NCBI GenBank assembly: GCA_009774235.1
Contig: VSNJ01000194.1
Location: 1-6,867, forward strand
Direction of reading: 5' to 3'
Origin: Lachnospiraceae bacterium
Lineage (GTDB): Bacteria > Bacillota > Clostridia > Lachnospirales > Lachnospiraceae
Length of the DNA stretch: 6,867 nt
The position numbers and the translations under genes are program-made. A model generated the notes under the pieces. That model saw only the letters and a list, made by a program, of their open reading frames with translations. It did not search any database and had not been told where the DNA came from. Below are positions 1-5,500 of the stretch, piece after piece (positions within the stretch are counted from its first letter, which is position 1; each line of letters starts with the position of its first letter).

Positions 1-71
1 ACCTACTCCTTGCTAAAGGGAGTATTTTAACTAGACCGCACCGCCAATAAATTAGCGGTTTACGGGCGCAC
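1..71 (-). mobile_element. 5' end of a second group II intron (partial, runs off the window)
   Basis: On the minus strand the helicase reading frame stops abruptly after an ATG at 74-72 and is followed by GTGCGCCCG, which fits the GUGYG 5' end of bacterial group II introns. The following bases fold as expected for the start of domain I: ACCGC at 59-55 pairs with GCGGT at 44-40, and TACTCC at 24-19 pairs with GGAGTA at 9-4. The reading frame runs into a stop three codons after the junction, as expected when an intron begins. The rest of the intron, including any reverse transcriptase gene, lies outside the window, so the type cannot be assigned. It could instead be an isolated 5' fragment. Confidence 0.7.
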
Positions 72-226
72 CATTTTTTCTTTTATATTTGAATTACCTG
101 CCGCAAGTGCCTTTACCTCCGCAAAACTTAAAACGCTTTCATCCACATCGTGGCAGCTTCTTACAGGGCTTTTGCTTGTCATTATCTGGCTTATGAATTT
201 CTGTTTTTTTTCAATTAACTGGCCGG
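72..226 (-). pseudogene. Exon of a conjugative-element helicase/DNA methylase gene, between two group II introns
   Basis: Read on the minus strand, this 155-bp stretch encodes about 51 residues with the cores FISQIMTSKSPVRS, DVDESVLSFAEVKALAAGN and IKEKM. I recognise these from the very large SNF2-type helicase/N6-adenine methylase proteins carried by integrative and conjugative elements of gut Firmicutes, where the family continues after IKEKM with a D-L-D-type sequence. Here the frame instead runs into GTGCG at 71, the start of another intron. On the upstream side the exon begins right after domain VI of the first intron. Only this central piece of a protein normally well over 1000 residues long is visible. 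If both introns spliced it could still be part of a working gene, but the upstream exon is not next to the first intron, so the gene is probably dead. The assignment is from memory of the family. Confidence 0.72.
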
Positions 227-227
227 G

Positions 228-262
228 TAGGTCAGCGGTATTACTACCGCTTTCCCCTCTAA
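228..262 (-). ncRNA. Group II intron domain VI and 3' splice site
   Basis: Directly after domain V the minus strand forms a perfect hairpin AGCGGTA-GTAA-TACCGCT (252-235) with a GNRA-like loop. It sits on a G-rich/C-rich basal stem with an unpaired A on the 3' side (232), the usual place of the branch-point adenosine. The intron is expected to end with AY, and AC at 228-227 fits. The exact last base could be off by one or two positions. Confidence 0.7.
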
Positions 263-296
263 GAGCCGTGCATGAGAGTTTCCCCTCACACGGCTC
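263..296 (-). ncRNA. Group II intron domain V
   Basis: A 34-nt stem-loop reads GAGCCGTGTGAG, a GGGGAAAC turn, then a complementary arm ending CACGGCTC. It has the AGC catalytic triad at bases 2-4, the GAAA-type tetraloop and the two-base bulge expected of domain V, the most conserved catalytic part of group II introns. It begins only 6 nt after the maturase stop codon at 305-303, so the 3' arm of domain IV is very short. Confidence 0.9.
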
Positions 297-302
297 AAGC
301 AC

Positions 303-1972
303 TTATAAGCCCTGTATCACCAGAGCCGGTCCAACAACTTCTTTTGAGTAATGTAGCTTTCTGTGACAGCCTGCGTCTACTAAAATTCTTGTTAGCTTAT
401 AATCGTTTCCCATAGCTTCATGGATTCTGTACCCTTTTTCTACCGCAATAGCACCGCCACATATAGGGCAGATTCCTTTTTGTGCTTTGTAGAGGGTATT
501 CAGTTTCTTTCTGCCTTTGATTTCACGAAACATTCTCTCTGTATCCCTTTCTTCAAAATATCCTGTAAACCTGTCATCAAATGGTGTCGCTTCTGATTTT
601 GTTTTCAGCCACCTTACGATTTTTGTATCAGTGGCATAAATCAGATTGAGTTCAAACGAATCAGACGTTTTAACGCTGAATGTCCAGCTCCTTGTGCCGA
701 CCTGTCTGAAATATTTCTTTGCTATCCATTTATGGCTCCTTTTAGGGTGTCTGCGTTTGCACCATTGCCATAGACATCTCCACACATCAAAATCAAATCT
801 TTCAAATGCCTGTGATGAAACATTACATTTGTGGAAATTCACCCACCCGCGGATAACCGGATTTAGCTTTCGTATCAAATCTTCCTGTTTCATGGACGGG
901 TTTTTCTTGATTATCTCCCTTATCTTGTTCACTATGGCTTTATAATTCTTTTTGGACGGTTTCGTCAAAAGTTTATCTTTGTACCACCTTATATTGCTTC
1001 CGAGAAAATCAAAGTCATCCTCGATATGGGTAATGACTGTCTTTTCTTCCGACAACTCCAGCCCTCTTTCTGACAAGAATTCACGGATAATGGGAAGCAC
1101 GCCATTTTCCAAAAGCTCCCTGCTTTCGCCAGTGATAATAAAATCATCAGCATAACGCACAAAGTTCACTTTCGGAAAATATGCTTTTCCATTGACTTTC
1201 GTTTTGTGGTATTTCTTCTTAATCTGAATCTCCAAACCGTCTAACACCATGTTACAAATAGTTGGTGAGATAGATGAACCCTGTGGGCTTCCCAAATCAG
1301 CCGGAAACAGCTTCCCTGTTTCGATATACCCACTTTTTAACCATTTCCGCAGAATGTCCTTATCCATTGGAATGTGATTCAGAATCCACTCATGGCTGAT
1401 ATTGTCAAAACAGCCTTTAATGTCGCCTTCCAGCACCCATTTTGGTGATTTCCCTTTATTCAGACAGGTAAAGCACTGTTCGATAGCGTCATGCACACAT
1501 CTTTTTGCCCGGAATCCATAGGAGTTCGGGTCTGCTGTGGTTTCCGCAATCGGCTCTAATGCAAATTTATATAATGTCTGCATTGCCCTGTCTTTCATGC
1601 ATGGAATGCTTAATGGGCGCATTTTCCCGTTTTTCTTCGGTATATACACCCTTTTTAGTGGCAGTGGCTTGTAACCCCTGCGTTTCAAATCGAGAATTGC
1701 TTCGTATTTCAGTTTTGGGGTAGACCATAAAACTTTGTCTACACCTGCTGTCTTTTTACCTTTATTACTCGTTACTCTCCTTACGGCTAAAGCACGCCCA
1801 TAAAAAGAGTGTATGAACAGCCCTGCAAAGATTTCACTCTGCCTGTCCTGCCCTGTTGATGAGCCTTTACGATACGCATTTGCAGTTTTTTAACATATGC
1901 TTCGGCTTTGTTCCAGTCGATGGATTCCCATGCCTTTGCAATGTCAGAAGTCGCACACGTTTTACCGTTCAT
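303..1972 (-). pseudogene. ltrA: Group II intron reverse transcriptase/maturase, one frameshift
   Basis: This is the intron-encoded protein that helps the intron RNA fold, splice and copy itself into DNA. Translation from ATG at 1972 (AAAGGAG at 1987-1981, 8-nt spacing) gives the usual start MNGKTCATSDIAKAWESIDW up to VKSLQ at about residue 50. The frame then breaks at the GGG at 1823-1821. Adding one base there restores LFIHSFYGRALAV and GKKTAGVDKVLW, and then the long open frame to 303, giving 556 residues in all. The reverse transcriptase domain shows IPKKNGKMRPLSIP, the GSPQGSSISP motif and the catalytic YADD (1154-1143). The maturase domain X has LNPVIRGWVNFHK. The C-terminal Cys pairs (CPICGG, then CHRKLHY) form an HNH-type endonuclease ribbon. 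In the raw sequence the protein is split into an 83-aa and a 461-aa open frame; the latter starts at a TTG inside the RT domain and lacks the N-terminal part. A sequencing error is the main alternative to a true mutation. Confidence 0.88.
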
Positions 1973-1980
1973 TTGCCTTA

Positions 1981-1987
1981 CTCCTTT
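1981..1987 (-). promoter_or_regulatory. Ribosome binding site of the intron maturase
   Basis: AAAGGAG on the minus strand stands 8 nt before ATG 1972-1970. This fixes the maturase start at MNGK rather than at the upstream in-frame ATG at 2038, which has no such site and would translate domain IV RNA. Confidence 0.75.
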
Positions 1988-2135
1988 CAAAAATTCTATA
2001 AATTCTCTCGTAATCAAGCACCCTGCGGAATTGGGCACCCTTTCGGGTGGGGCGAATTTATAGCTGAATTTGTTTCAGCTTACCCCTGTCCGTCCTCATT
2101 ACAAGGTCAGCATTCGCTTCTTCCGCAATCCTATC

Positions 2136-3043
2136 CGTGGAGGCATAGGCTTTCAAGTGCTGCACCTGCACCCGGATGCCGAGCTGCGGCGTGTCAAAGG
2201 AATTTCCCTTTACCCCATTGGAAGTCACGCCCATGCCGCAGAAATTGTTCTGGGAAAGCGTGACCGCAGAGCCGGAAAAGGTAAAATTGCCCGTCTCAAG
2301 GCAGGACTGCGCAAAAGCGATATCGCCCTGTACTCCCTCTGCTTTTCCTTCCGAAAGATACAGCGGAACCATCTCAAGGACGGACTGCGTGACCTTTGGA
2401 TTCTTCGCTTTGAGATATGCCTTCATCTGCTCCGCCGTTGCCGTGGCGTTCCCCATGATTTTCGTGTACCTATCCGTGCCGAAAGACACGCCGCCCATAG
2501 CCGCCTTGACCGCCTTGCGGAATCCATCCATCGTGTACCCCGTCCCAAGCTGCGTCCACAGATGTTCCGGGTCTCCGTGGTTGCTGGCAATGCCCCGGCT
2601 GTGACCTTCCCTGTGGCTGATGATGACGCTGTCCGCCAGCGGGTTCAGGCTGTATTTCTTACAGAGATATGCGAACAGCTCCACCACCGCCTCATAAGTT
2701 CTTTTTACCACCACCCGTGCTTCTGCCAGGTTGGAGCAGGTAAAGTTTGAGTCTGCCGTGTACTTGATACACGCAGGCTCGCACATCTCCACTCCGATAT
2801 GGGTATTGTTCCCACTCCCCTTGTTTCCGCTTCCGCATCCCCTGTGATTCCACGGCAGTGTCTGATACACCGTGCCGTCGTTGCCGTCAATGAATCCGTG
2901 GACGCACGAACTGTCATGCGACGGGCTGTTCCACGAATTGATGAACACGGATGCCTTCGGCTGCAGGCAGCCAACGGAACGGAATGGAGCATCAGCCCCT
3001 TCACCGTGATCTTCCTCCCCGCCGTGTAGCACGGATTTCTTGC
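2136..3043 (-). pseudogene. N-acetylmuramoyl-L-alanine amidase / glucosaminidase, truncated at both ends and frameshifted
   Basis: This is a remnant of a two-domain peptidoglycan hydrolase of the type carried by phages and conjugative elements. The N-terminal part belongs to the amidase-2 (PGRP-like) family: LMLHSV with the first metal-binding His, SCVHGFIDGNDGTVYQTLPW, NNTHIGVEMCEP, and the second ligand region SNHGDPEHLW. The C-terminal part is a glucosaminidase with the AQSCLETGNF motif, whose Glu is the catalytic residue. Three lesions are visible. The frame begins at ARNPCYTAGRK (3043) without its first residues or a start codon, right at the MITE-like element. The pentamer TCCGT is duplicated at 2983-2974, so LMLHSV and GCLQPKA are in different frames. 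The gene leaves the family after LKAYAST at about 2136 and continues only into intron RNA, to a stop at 2060-2058; I expect some 50 more residues in intact relatives. From memory the family reads HRGWHCG where this copy has HRGCG (about 2850-2835), so two codons may also be missing. The region is much richer in GC than the genes to its right. Confidence 0.85.
2974..2983 (-). repeat. 5-bp tandem duplication that breaks the amidase frame
   Basis: The minus strand reads TCCGTTCCGT. Removing one TCCGT joins LMLHSV directly to GCLQPKA in a single frame, which is the family sequence. A direct 5-bp repeat is typical of a replication-slippage or repair event. Confidence 0.75.
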
Positions 3044-3074
3044 TTTATAGGAAATTCCGAATTTTAGAGCAGAA
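3043..3074 (+). repeat. Left terminal inverted repeat of the MITE-like element
   Basis: These 32 bases match the reverse complement of 3310-3341 with one mismatch (A at 3060). The outermost bases CTTTATA overlap the point where amidase coding sequence ends. Confidence 0.85.
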
Positions 3075-3232
3075 TCGAGGAACTACGCAAAAAATACATC
3101 AATAATCCCCCAGAAGGTTTCACTTCAAAGGACATCCGCTCTATGAGTGATGAAGAACTTCTAGATATGGATTATTTCATGAATGAAGAACTAGACGATG
3201 ATTTTGGAGAAGAAGGTTTCTATATTTTTTAA
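3068..3232 (+). pseudogene. C-terminal remnant of an acidic insertion-sequence protein
   Basis: The plus strand is open for 54 codons, reading RIEELRKKYINNPPEGF, then DIRSMSDEELLDMDYFMNEE and a DDDFGEEGFYIF end. There is a stop just upstream at 3065-3067, no ribosome binding site, and the first ATG (3143) would give only 29 residues. The well-formed acidic peptide with a natural stop suggests the tail of a protein from the parent element, left behind when the element shrank. I do not recognise the family with certainty. It is the only coding-like stretch on the plus strand of this window. Confidence 0.5.
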
Positions 3233-3309
3233 TCTTCTCTATCATCATTGATAAAGTGCGCTCTTTTTTATCCTATCCAACATATGTTCAATGAACGTAT
3301 GTTTCTTTT

Positions 3310-3341
3310 TTCTGCTCTAAAATCCGGAATTTCCTATAAAG
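3310..3341 (+). repeat. Right terminal inverted repeat of the MITE-like element
   Basis: This is the inverted partner of 3043-3074, matching at 31 of 32 positions. It stops just before the T-run of the neighbouring terminator (minus strand 3348-3342). Confidence 0.85.
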
Positions 3342-3381
3342 TAAAAAAGTGGTTCATCTGAATTATCTATTCCGATGAACC
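3342..3381 (-). terminator. Rho-independent terminator after the 62-aa gene
   Basis: On the minus strand GGTTCATC (3381-3374) pairs with GATGAACC (3358-3351), an inner ATTC/GAAT pair lengthens the stem, and ACTTTTTTAC follows. It lies 56 nt after the stop of the 62-aa gene and separates the transcripts on the right from the mobile remnants on the left. Confidence 0.75.
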
Positions 3382-3436
3382 TAAGTCATAATCTCTTGAA
3401 TTTTGTTTGTATGTGTTCTATAACTTATCTCTCTTT

Positions 3437-3625
3437 TTACGGTAAGTTGTAACAGTCATGGGCGTTGACTGTGATAATACCTTCTTCAGCGTCAATAGTA
3501 ACAAGATTGTGTTCCAGACAGTTGGTAATACTGCCTTCTTGTTCTCTGTCGGATTGCGGGTCGATGTAGCACACCCAGTCTCCGGGTTGAAGCAGTGTTT
3601 GGTTGTGGTCGAAACATTGGTACAT
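3437..3625 (-). CDS. Small uncharacterised protein, 62 aa
   Basis: I do not recognise a family. The start ATG at 3625 has AAGGAGA at 3639-3633 with 7-nt spacing, so translation is well supported. The protein is acidic, with no membrane segment or signal peptide. Residues 14-60 read like a small beta-barrel: LQPGDWVCYID, then EGSITNCLEHNLVTIDAEEGIITVNAHDCYNLP, with alternating hydrophobic residues and turns. This recalls SH3/KOW-like folds that bind RNA, DNA or a partner protein, but that is inference from pattern only. Twenty nucleotides separate it from the end of the 140-aa gene upstream, so the two are probably co-transcribed. A terminator follows at 3381-3342. Confidence 0.65.
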   Translation of the reverse strand: MYQCFDHNQTLLQPGDWVCYIDPQSDREQEGSITNCLEHNLVTIDAEEGIITVNAHDCYNLP

Positions 3626-3645
3626 AGGTTATCTCCTTAAGAAAA

Positions 3646-4068
3646 CTATAAATTGACAGTACAATACACATAAGAGACTTTTCCGTTCTCGCACTCATAA
3701 TATGGAGCATAGTCTCCGGGTTTTTTCTCGATTTTCTCAGCCTTTTTCTGCTTCATACCGATTTTGATTCCGAATATTTTGAGGTTTTTATCAGAAGAGT
3801 GGATGTCGATACGTTTTCTAAGACCACAGAAGGTTTTGTCAACAGGAATGATATATTTGATTGTCGTTTTGCCTTTTTTCCAGATGTAGGTTGTGTACCC
3901 GTCAAGTCCGTCGTAGAGAGGGTTGCCTTCGTAGACTTCTTTTTTCGGCTTGCCCCACTTTTTGGAAAGGATCTTTACTTTTGCGTTTGTGACCATTGTG
4001 ATTGCACCCTTCGCCAGCGTAATGCTCTTTTCTTTGACAATGATGGTTGCGTGTTTTTTGTTTTTCAT
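3646..4068 (-). CDS. Uncharacterised lysine-rich protein, 140 aa
   Basis: The frame is open from 4152, but the first ATG there has no ribosome binding site. ATG 4068 follows AAAGGAAC (about 11-nt spacing) and gives a start typical of the class, MKNKKHATIIVKEK. The protein is very rich in Lys and strongly basic, without a signal peptide or membrane segment. Seen motifs are YDGLDGYTTYIWKKGKTTIKY, then DKTFCGLRKRIDIHSSDKNLKIFGIKIGM. The pattern of a YxYKKGK strand followed by a GIKxGM turn resembles repeated domains I recall from Lachnospiraceae extracellular proteins, where GIKVGM precedes a helix. Here the normal export signal is absent, so this may be a stand-alone or N-terminally shortened version. 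It is just downstream of the DUF3990-module terminator, and no convincing own promoter was found in 4069-4164. It probably forms an operon with the 62-aa gene. Confidence 0.65.
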   Translation of the reverse strand: MKNKKHATIIVKEKSITLAKGAITMVTNAKVKILSKKWGKPKKEVYEGNPLYDGLDGYTTYIWKKGKTTIKYIIPVDKTFCGLRKRIDIHSSDKNLKIFGIKIGMKQKKAEKIEKKPGDYAPYYECENGKVSYVYCTVNL

Positions 4069-4164
4069 AGGTTTTTTGTTCCTTTCTATGTTTTTTTGTT
4101 TTGCTCTTGTTCTTGCATGTGTATAGGTTTTTGTAAGAAAGAATTGGTTCATGCGTGTGAGATT

Positions 4165-4211
4165 AAAAAAAAGAACCGTTCCCTAGCCCGGTATTGGGTG
4201 AGAAACGGTTC
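4165..4211 (-). terminator. Rho-independent terminator after the DUF3990-like gene
   Basis: On the minus strand GAACCGTT (4211-4204) pairs with AACGGTTC (4180-4173), an inner CCC/GGG pair closes the loop, and a run of eight T follows (4172-4165). It lies 44 nt after the stop of the DUF3990-like gene. It shares the arm AACCGTTCCCT with the terminator at 5757-5799. Confidence 0.85.
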
Positions 4212-4254
4212 GGTGTTTGGTTGTCTTGTTTGTTGTAAAATATCTTGTTGTTGC

Positions 4255-4998
4255 TTATTGTCCTGGTTGGTCAAAGTCTATTGTTGTTTCTGGTGAGTTA
4301 TTGTCTAATATACCAGCTTGCCTCAGACGTTTTTTATGCTGTTCTTGTCTCTGATATTCTTCCAGAATTTCGTTTAAGTATTTGCCTTCTCTACGGTATT
4401 GTTTACGGGTCGTTTTTAGTTTTTTGTTGTTTTCCCGTCTACGGTCTGCTTCGTTTTTGTAATAGGATTCGCGCTTTTCAGTCGTGATTTTTTCTTTTTT
4501 GATGATTTCAATTTGTTCACAGGCTCTTTTTGTTTTGGCTACATATTGCGATCCCCAGTTAATACAGCGAATACATTCCATAAATGTTTTATCTGTTATG
4601 GTTTCGTCAACAAATTGCTCCATGATCATAGTCATATTATCGTCCGCAATCGGCCCTATGATGATGTCTTTGTTATTTGCTATGTTTGCTAAGTTTTTGT
4701 AAAATTGTGTATTTTGTATTCCTTCAAAATCTTCTAACATGTTCCTGTTGTATAATACAAAGAATGCCCAGTCCATCGGATTGGAAAATATTAAGATATG
4801 TTTTTGTGGAATGTTTTCAAGATGTAAATTTAGTGTATATATTACCGAAGAAGGTTCGTCAAGAACAAGTAATTCTGCCTGTTCTCGCTTTGTTCCCATA
4901 TAAAAGCCTTTTCCAAAATCTGATATGGCACGTCCTTCTGGTTTTATTTCACCTATGATTCCTGTTCGGGAACCATGATACAGTATTGTTCCTTCCAA
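4255..4998 (-). CDS. DUF3990-like ADP-ribosyltransferase-fold protein, putative toxin
   Basis: Residues 1-170 fit the DUF3990 family as I know it, which has an ADP-ribosyltransferase-like fold. ILYHGS near the start holds the nucleotide-binding His, SDFGKGFYMGT is the family signature, and IIIGPIADDNM with the later QYVAKTKRACEQI are conserved late motifs. The reaction and target of this protein are unknown; related folds move ADP-ribose from NAD to protein or nucleic acid. Residues from about 170 on form an unusual basic, helical tail (TEKRESYYKNEADRRRENNKK, then QYRREGKYLNEILEEYQRQE), probably a coiled coil or RNA/DNA-binding arm, ending in an acidic peptide. I place the start at TTG 4998 because AGAGGTGAT stands 8 nt before it, an almost perfect Shine-Dalgarno. 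GTG at 5007 overlaps the upstream stop codon as GTGA, but its own site would be too close. The upstream gene ends 5 nt before the start, which implies coupled translation and a toxin-antitoxin or defence pair. Confidence 0.78.
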   Translation of the reverse strand: MEGTILYHGSRTGIIGEIKPEGRAISDFGKGFYMGTKREQAELLVLDEPSSVIYTLNLHLENIPQKHILIFSNPMDWAFFVLYNRNMLEDFEGIQNTQFYKNLANIANNKDIIIGPIADDNMTMIMEQFVDETITDKTFMECIRCINWGSQYVAKTKRACEQIEIIKKEKITTEKRESYYKNEADRRRENNKKLKTTRKQYRREGKYLNEILEEYQRQEQHKKRLRQAGILDNNSPETTIDFDQPGQ

Positions 4999-5013
4999 AG
5001 TTATCACCTCTTA
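4999..5013 (-). promoter_or_regulatory. Strong ribosome binding site that decides the start of the DUF3990-like gene
   Basis: The minus strand reads AAGAGGTGATAACT before TTG 4998. It matches the complement of the 16S rRNA tail at nearly every base over AAGAGGTGAT. The stop codon of the upstream gene (TGA, 5006-5004) lies inside this site, so ribosomes ending one protein can begin the next. Confidence 0.7.
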
Positions 5014-5447
5014 AATTTTGTTTGCATGCGTTCTATGAAATACTCTGTATCTTCACCGCCCATACCTCTGTAGTAAATTAGCATGTCGTTTAATGGTAGT
5101 GTTTCGTATATTTGTTTGCTTGGCACTTCCAGTCTTAGCTGTGTGTAACGGTACATCCAGCCAGTCCATTCAATCGCATCTTCATCATAGTGTTTTTTGC
5201 TTGCTTCCGGGCTTATTTCGTCAAGCAGGTAAGACATGATGTAAGCTGCGTTCATAAGCTGGAAGCGAGAGTATAAGGCATCCATTTTGTGGTTGCAGAA
5301 CTGCGATTCCATATATTTTTTGATGAAATCATTATCGTCATAATTATGTCGGATTGCGTATAAAAACAGTTTGCTTTGAGTTTTGCAAATTTCGTAGCCA
5401 ACGTCCAGACCGCATGGCATGTCGTTTTTATTTTTTATTCGCAACAT
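5004..5447 (-). CDS. Helical partner protein of the DUF3990-like gene, putative antitoxin, 147 aa
   Basis: ATG 5447 follows AAAGGAG with 6-nt spacing and gives MLRIKNKNDMPCGLDVGYEI. The protein appears all helical, with no signal peptide. The block EWTGWMYRY (about residues 93-101) followed by SKQIYETLPLNDMLIYYRGMG-like text (about 110-130) resembles a protein I recall being encoded directly upstream of DUF3990 genes in clostridia, where the end reads SKxIYKxxxxxxLxxxYxxxxxxxxxxxIERI. The role as antitoxin is inference from gene order, size and the tight coupling to the next gene. It has its own promoter, so the pair is an independent unit. No DNA-binding motif such as a clear helix-turn-helix was seen, so self-repression is unproven. 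Confidence 0.72.
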   Translation of the reverse strand: MLRIKNKNDMPCGLDVGYEICKTQSKLFLYAIRHNYDDNDFIKKYMESQFCNHKMDALYSRFQLMNAAYIMSYLLDEISPEASKKHYDEDAIEWTGWMYRYTQLRLEVPSKQIYETLPLNDMLIYYRGMGGEDTEYFIERMQTKFKR

Positions 5448-5491
5448 GGAGTTCTCCTTTCTATTTTTTATTGCTCTCGTGCTCCACCTAT

Positions 5492-5500
5492 ATTATAACA
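5492..5500 (-). promoter_or_regulatory. Extended -10 promoter of the putative toxin-antitoxin unit
   Basis: The minus strand reads TGTTATAAT: a perfect -10 box (TATAAT, 5497-5492) with the TGn extension. The -35 region 17 nt upstream is poor (TTCCAA). The start of transcription would lie about 38 nt before the 147-aa gene, leaving a short leader. Confidence 0.65.

Larger units (their letters stand above)
227..2135 (-). mobile_element. Group II intron, 5'-truncated, with maturase gene, domain V and domain VI
   Basis: The 3' half of a bacterial group II intron is clear on the minus strand: the maturase gene (1972-303), a canonical 34-nt domain V (296-263), a domain VI hairpin (about 262-228) and an AC 3' end at 228-227. 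Upstream of the maturase only about 160 nt look like intron RNA. They include a perfect 7-bp hairpin AGCTGAA/TTCAGCT (2080-2062) and a CACCC-GAAA-GGGTG hairpin with a GNRA-type loop (2049-2036), which suit domain III/IV. Domains I and II, normally several hundred nucleotides starting with GTGYG, are absent; an amidase gene fragment begins at about 2136. The element therefore cannot self-splice in its present form. Its 3' flank is a helicase exon while its 5' flank is an unrelated gene, so a deletion or recombination rather than simple insertion made this junction. The exact 5' break is estimated. Confidence 0.82.
3043..3341 (+). mobile_element. MITE-like element with 32-bp terminal inverted repeats
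   Basis: A 299-bp segment is bounded by inverted repeats that match at 31 of 32 positions: 3043-3074 (CTTTATAGGAAATTCC and so on) against the complement of 3310-3341. The only difference is the A at 3060 versus G. The inside is too short for a transposase gene. On the plus strand it holds an open stretch (3068-3232) ending in an acidic tail, and near the right end a further hairpin around AACATATGTTC/GAACGTATGTT. No clear target duplication is visible; the symmetric CTTTATA/TATAAAG at the tips would hide a TATA duplication. It stands exactly at the broken 5' end of the amidase gene, so its insertion or a later deletion probably removed the amidase start. The family could not be named from memory. 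Confidence 0.75.

Noticed and set aside
60..302. An 80-aa open frame beginning MLEPCEGKLSC
   Set aside because: Its first part is translated from intron domains V and VI, which often yields false genes of this kind; only the part from 226 to 72 is true coding sequence, as a helicase exon.
303..1972. Retron or diversity-generating reverse transcriptase
   Set aside because: The maturase domain, the HNH-type end and the domain V/VI RNA directly downstream identify a group II intron; no template/variable repeat pair or retron RNA was seen.
1856..2750. Long plus-strand open frames (135, 226 and 142 aa) opposite the intron and amidase
   Set aside because: They are GC-rich shadows of the minus-strand amidase and maturase, with no family motifs and no ribosome binding sites.
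2705..3004. A 99-aa minus-strand frame beginning MKGLMLHSV
   Set aside because: Only its first residues are meaningful: they are the true amidase start before the 5-bp duplication. The rest is out of frame.
3646..4152. Start of the Lys-rich protein at ATG 4152 (168 aa)
   Set aside because: There is no ribosome binding site before it, and it lies too close to the terminator T-run; ATG 4068 is better supported.
3799..4487. Plus-strand open frames (165 and 80 aa) rich in Phe, Cys and Leu
   Set aside because: They are shadows of the Lys-rich and DUF3990-like genes on the minus strand; the hydrophobic look comes from complementing Lys and Glu codons.
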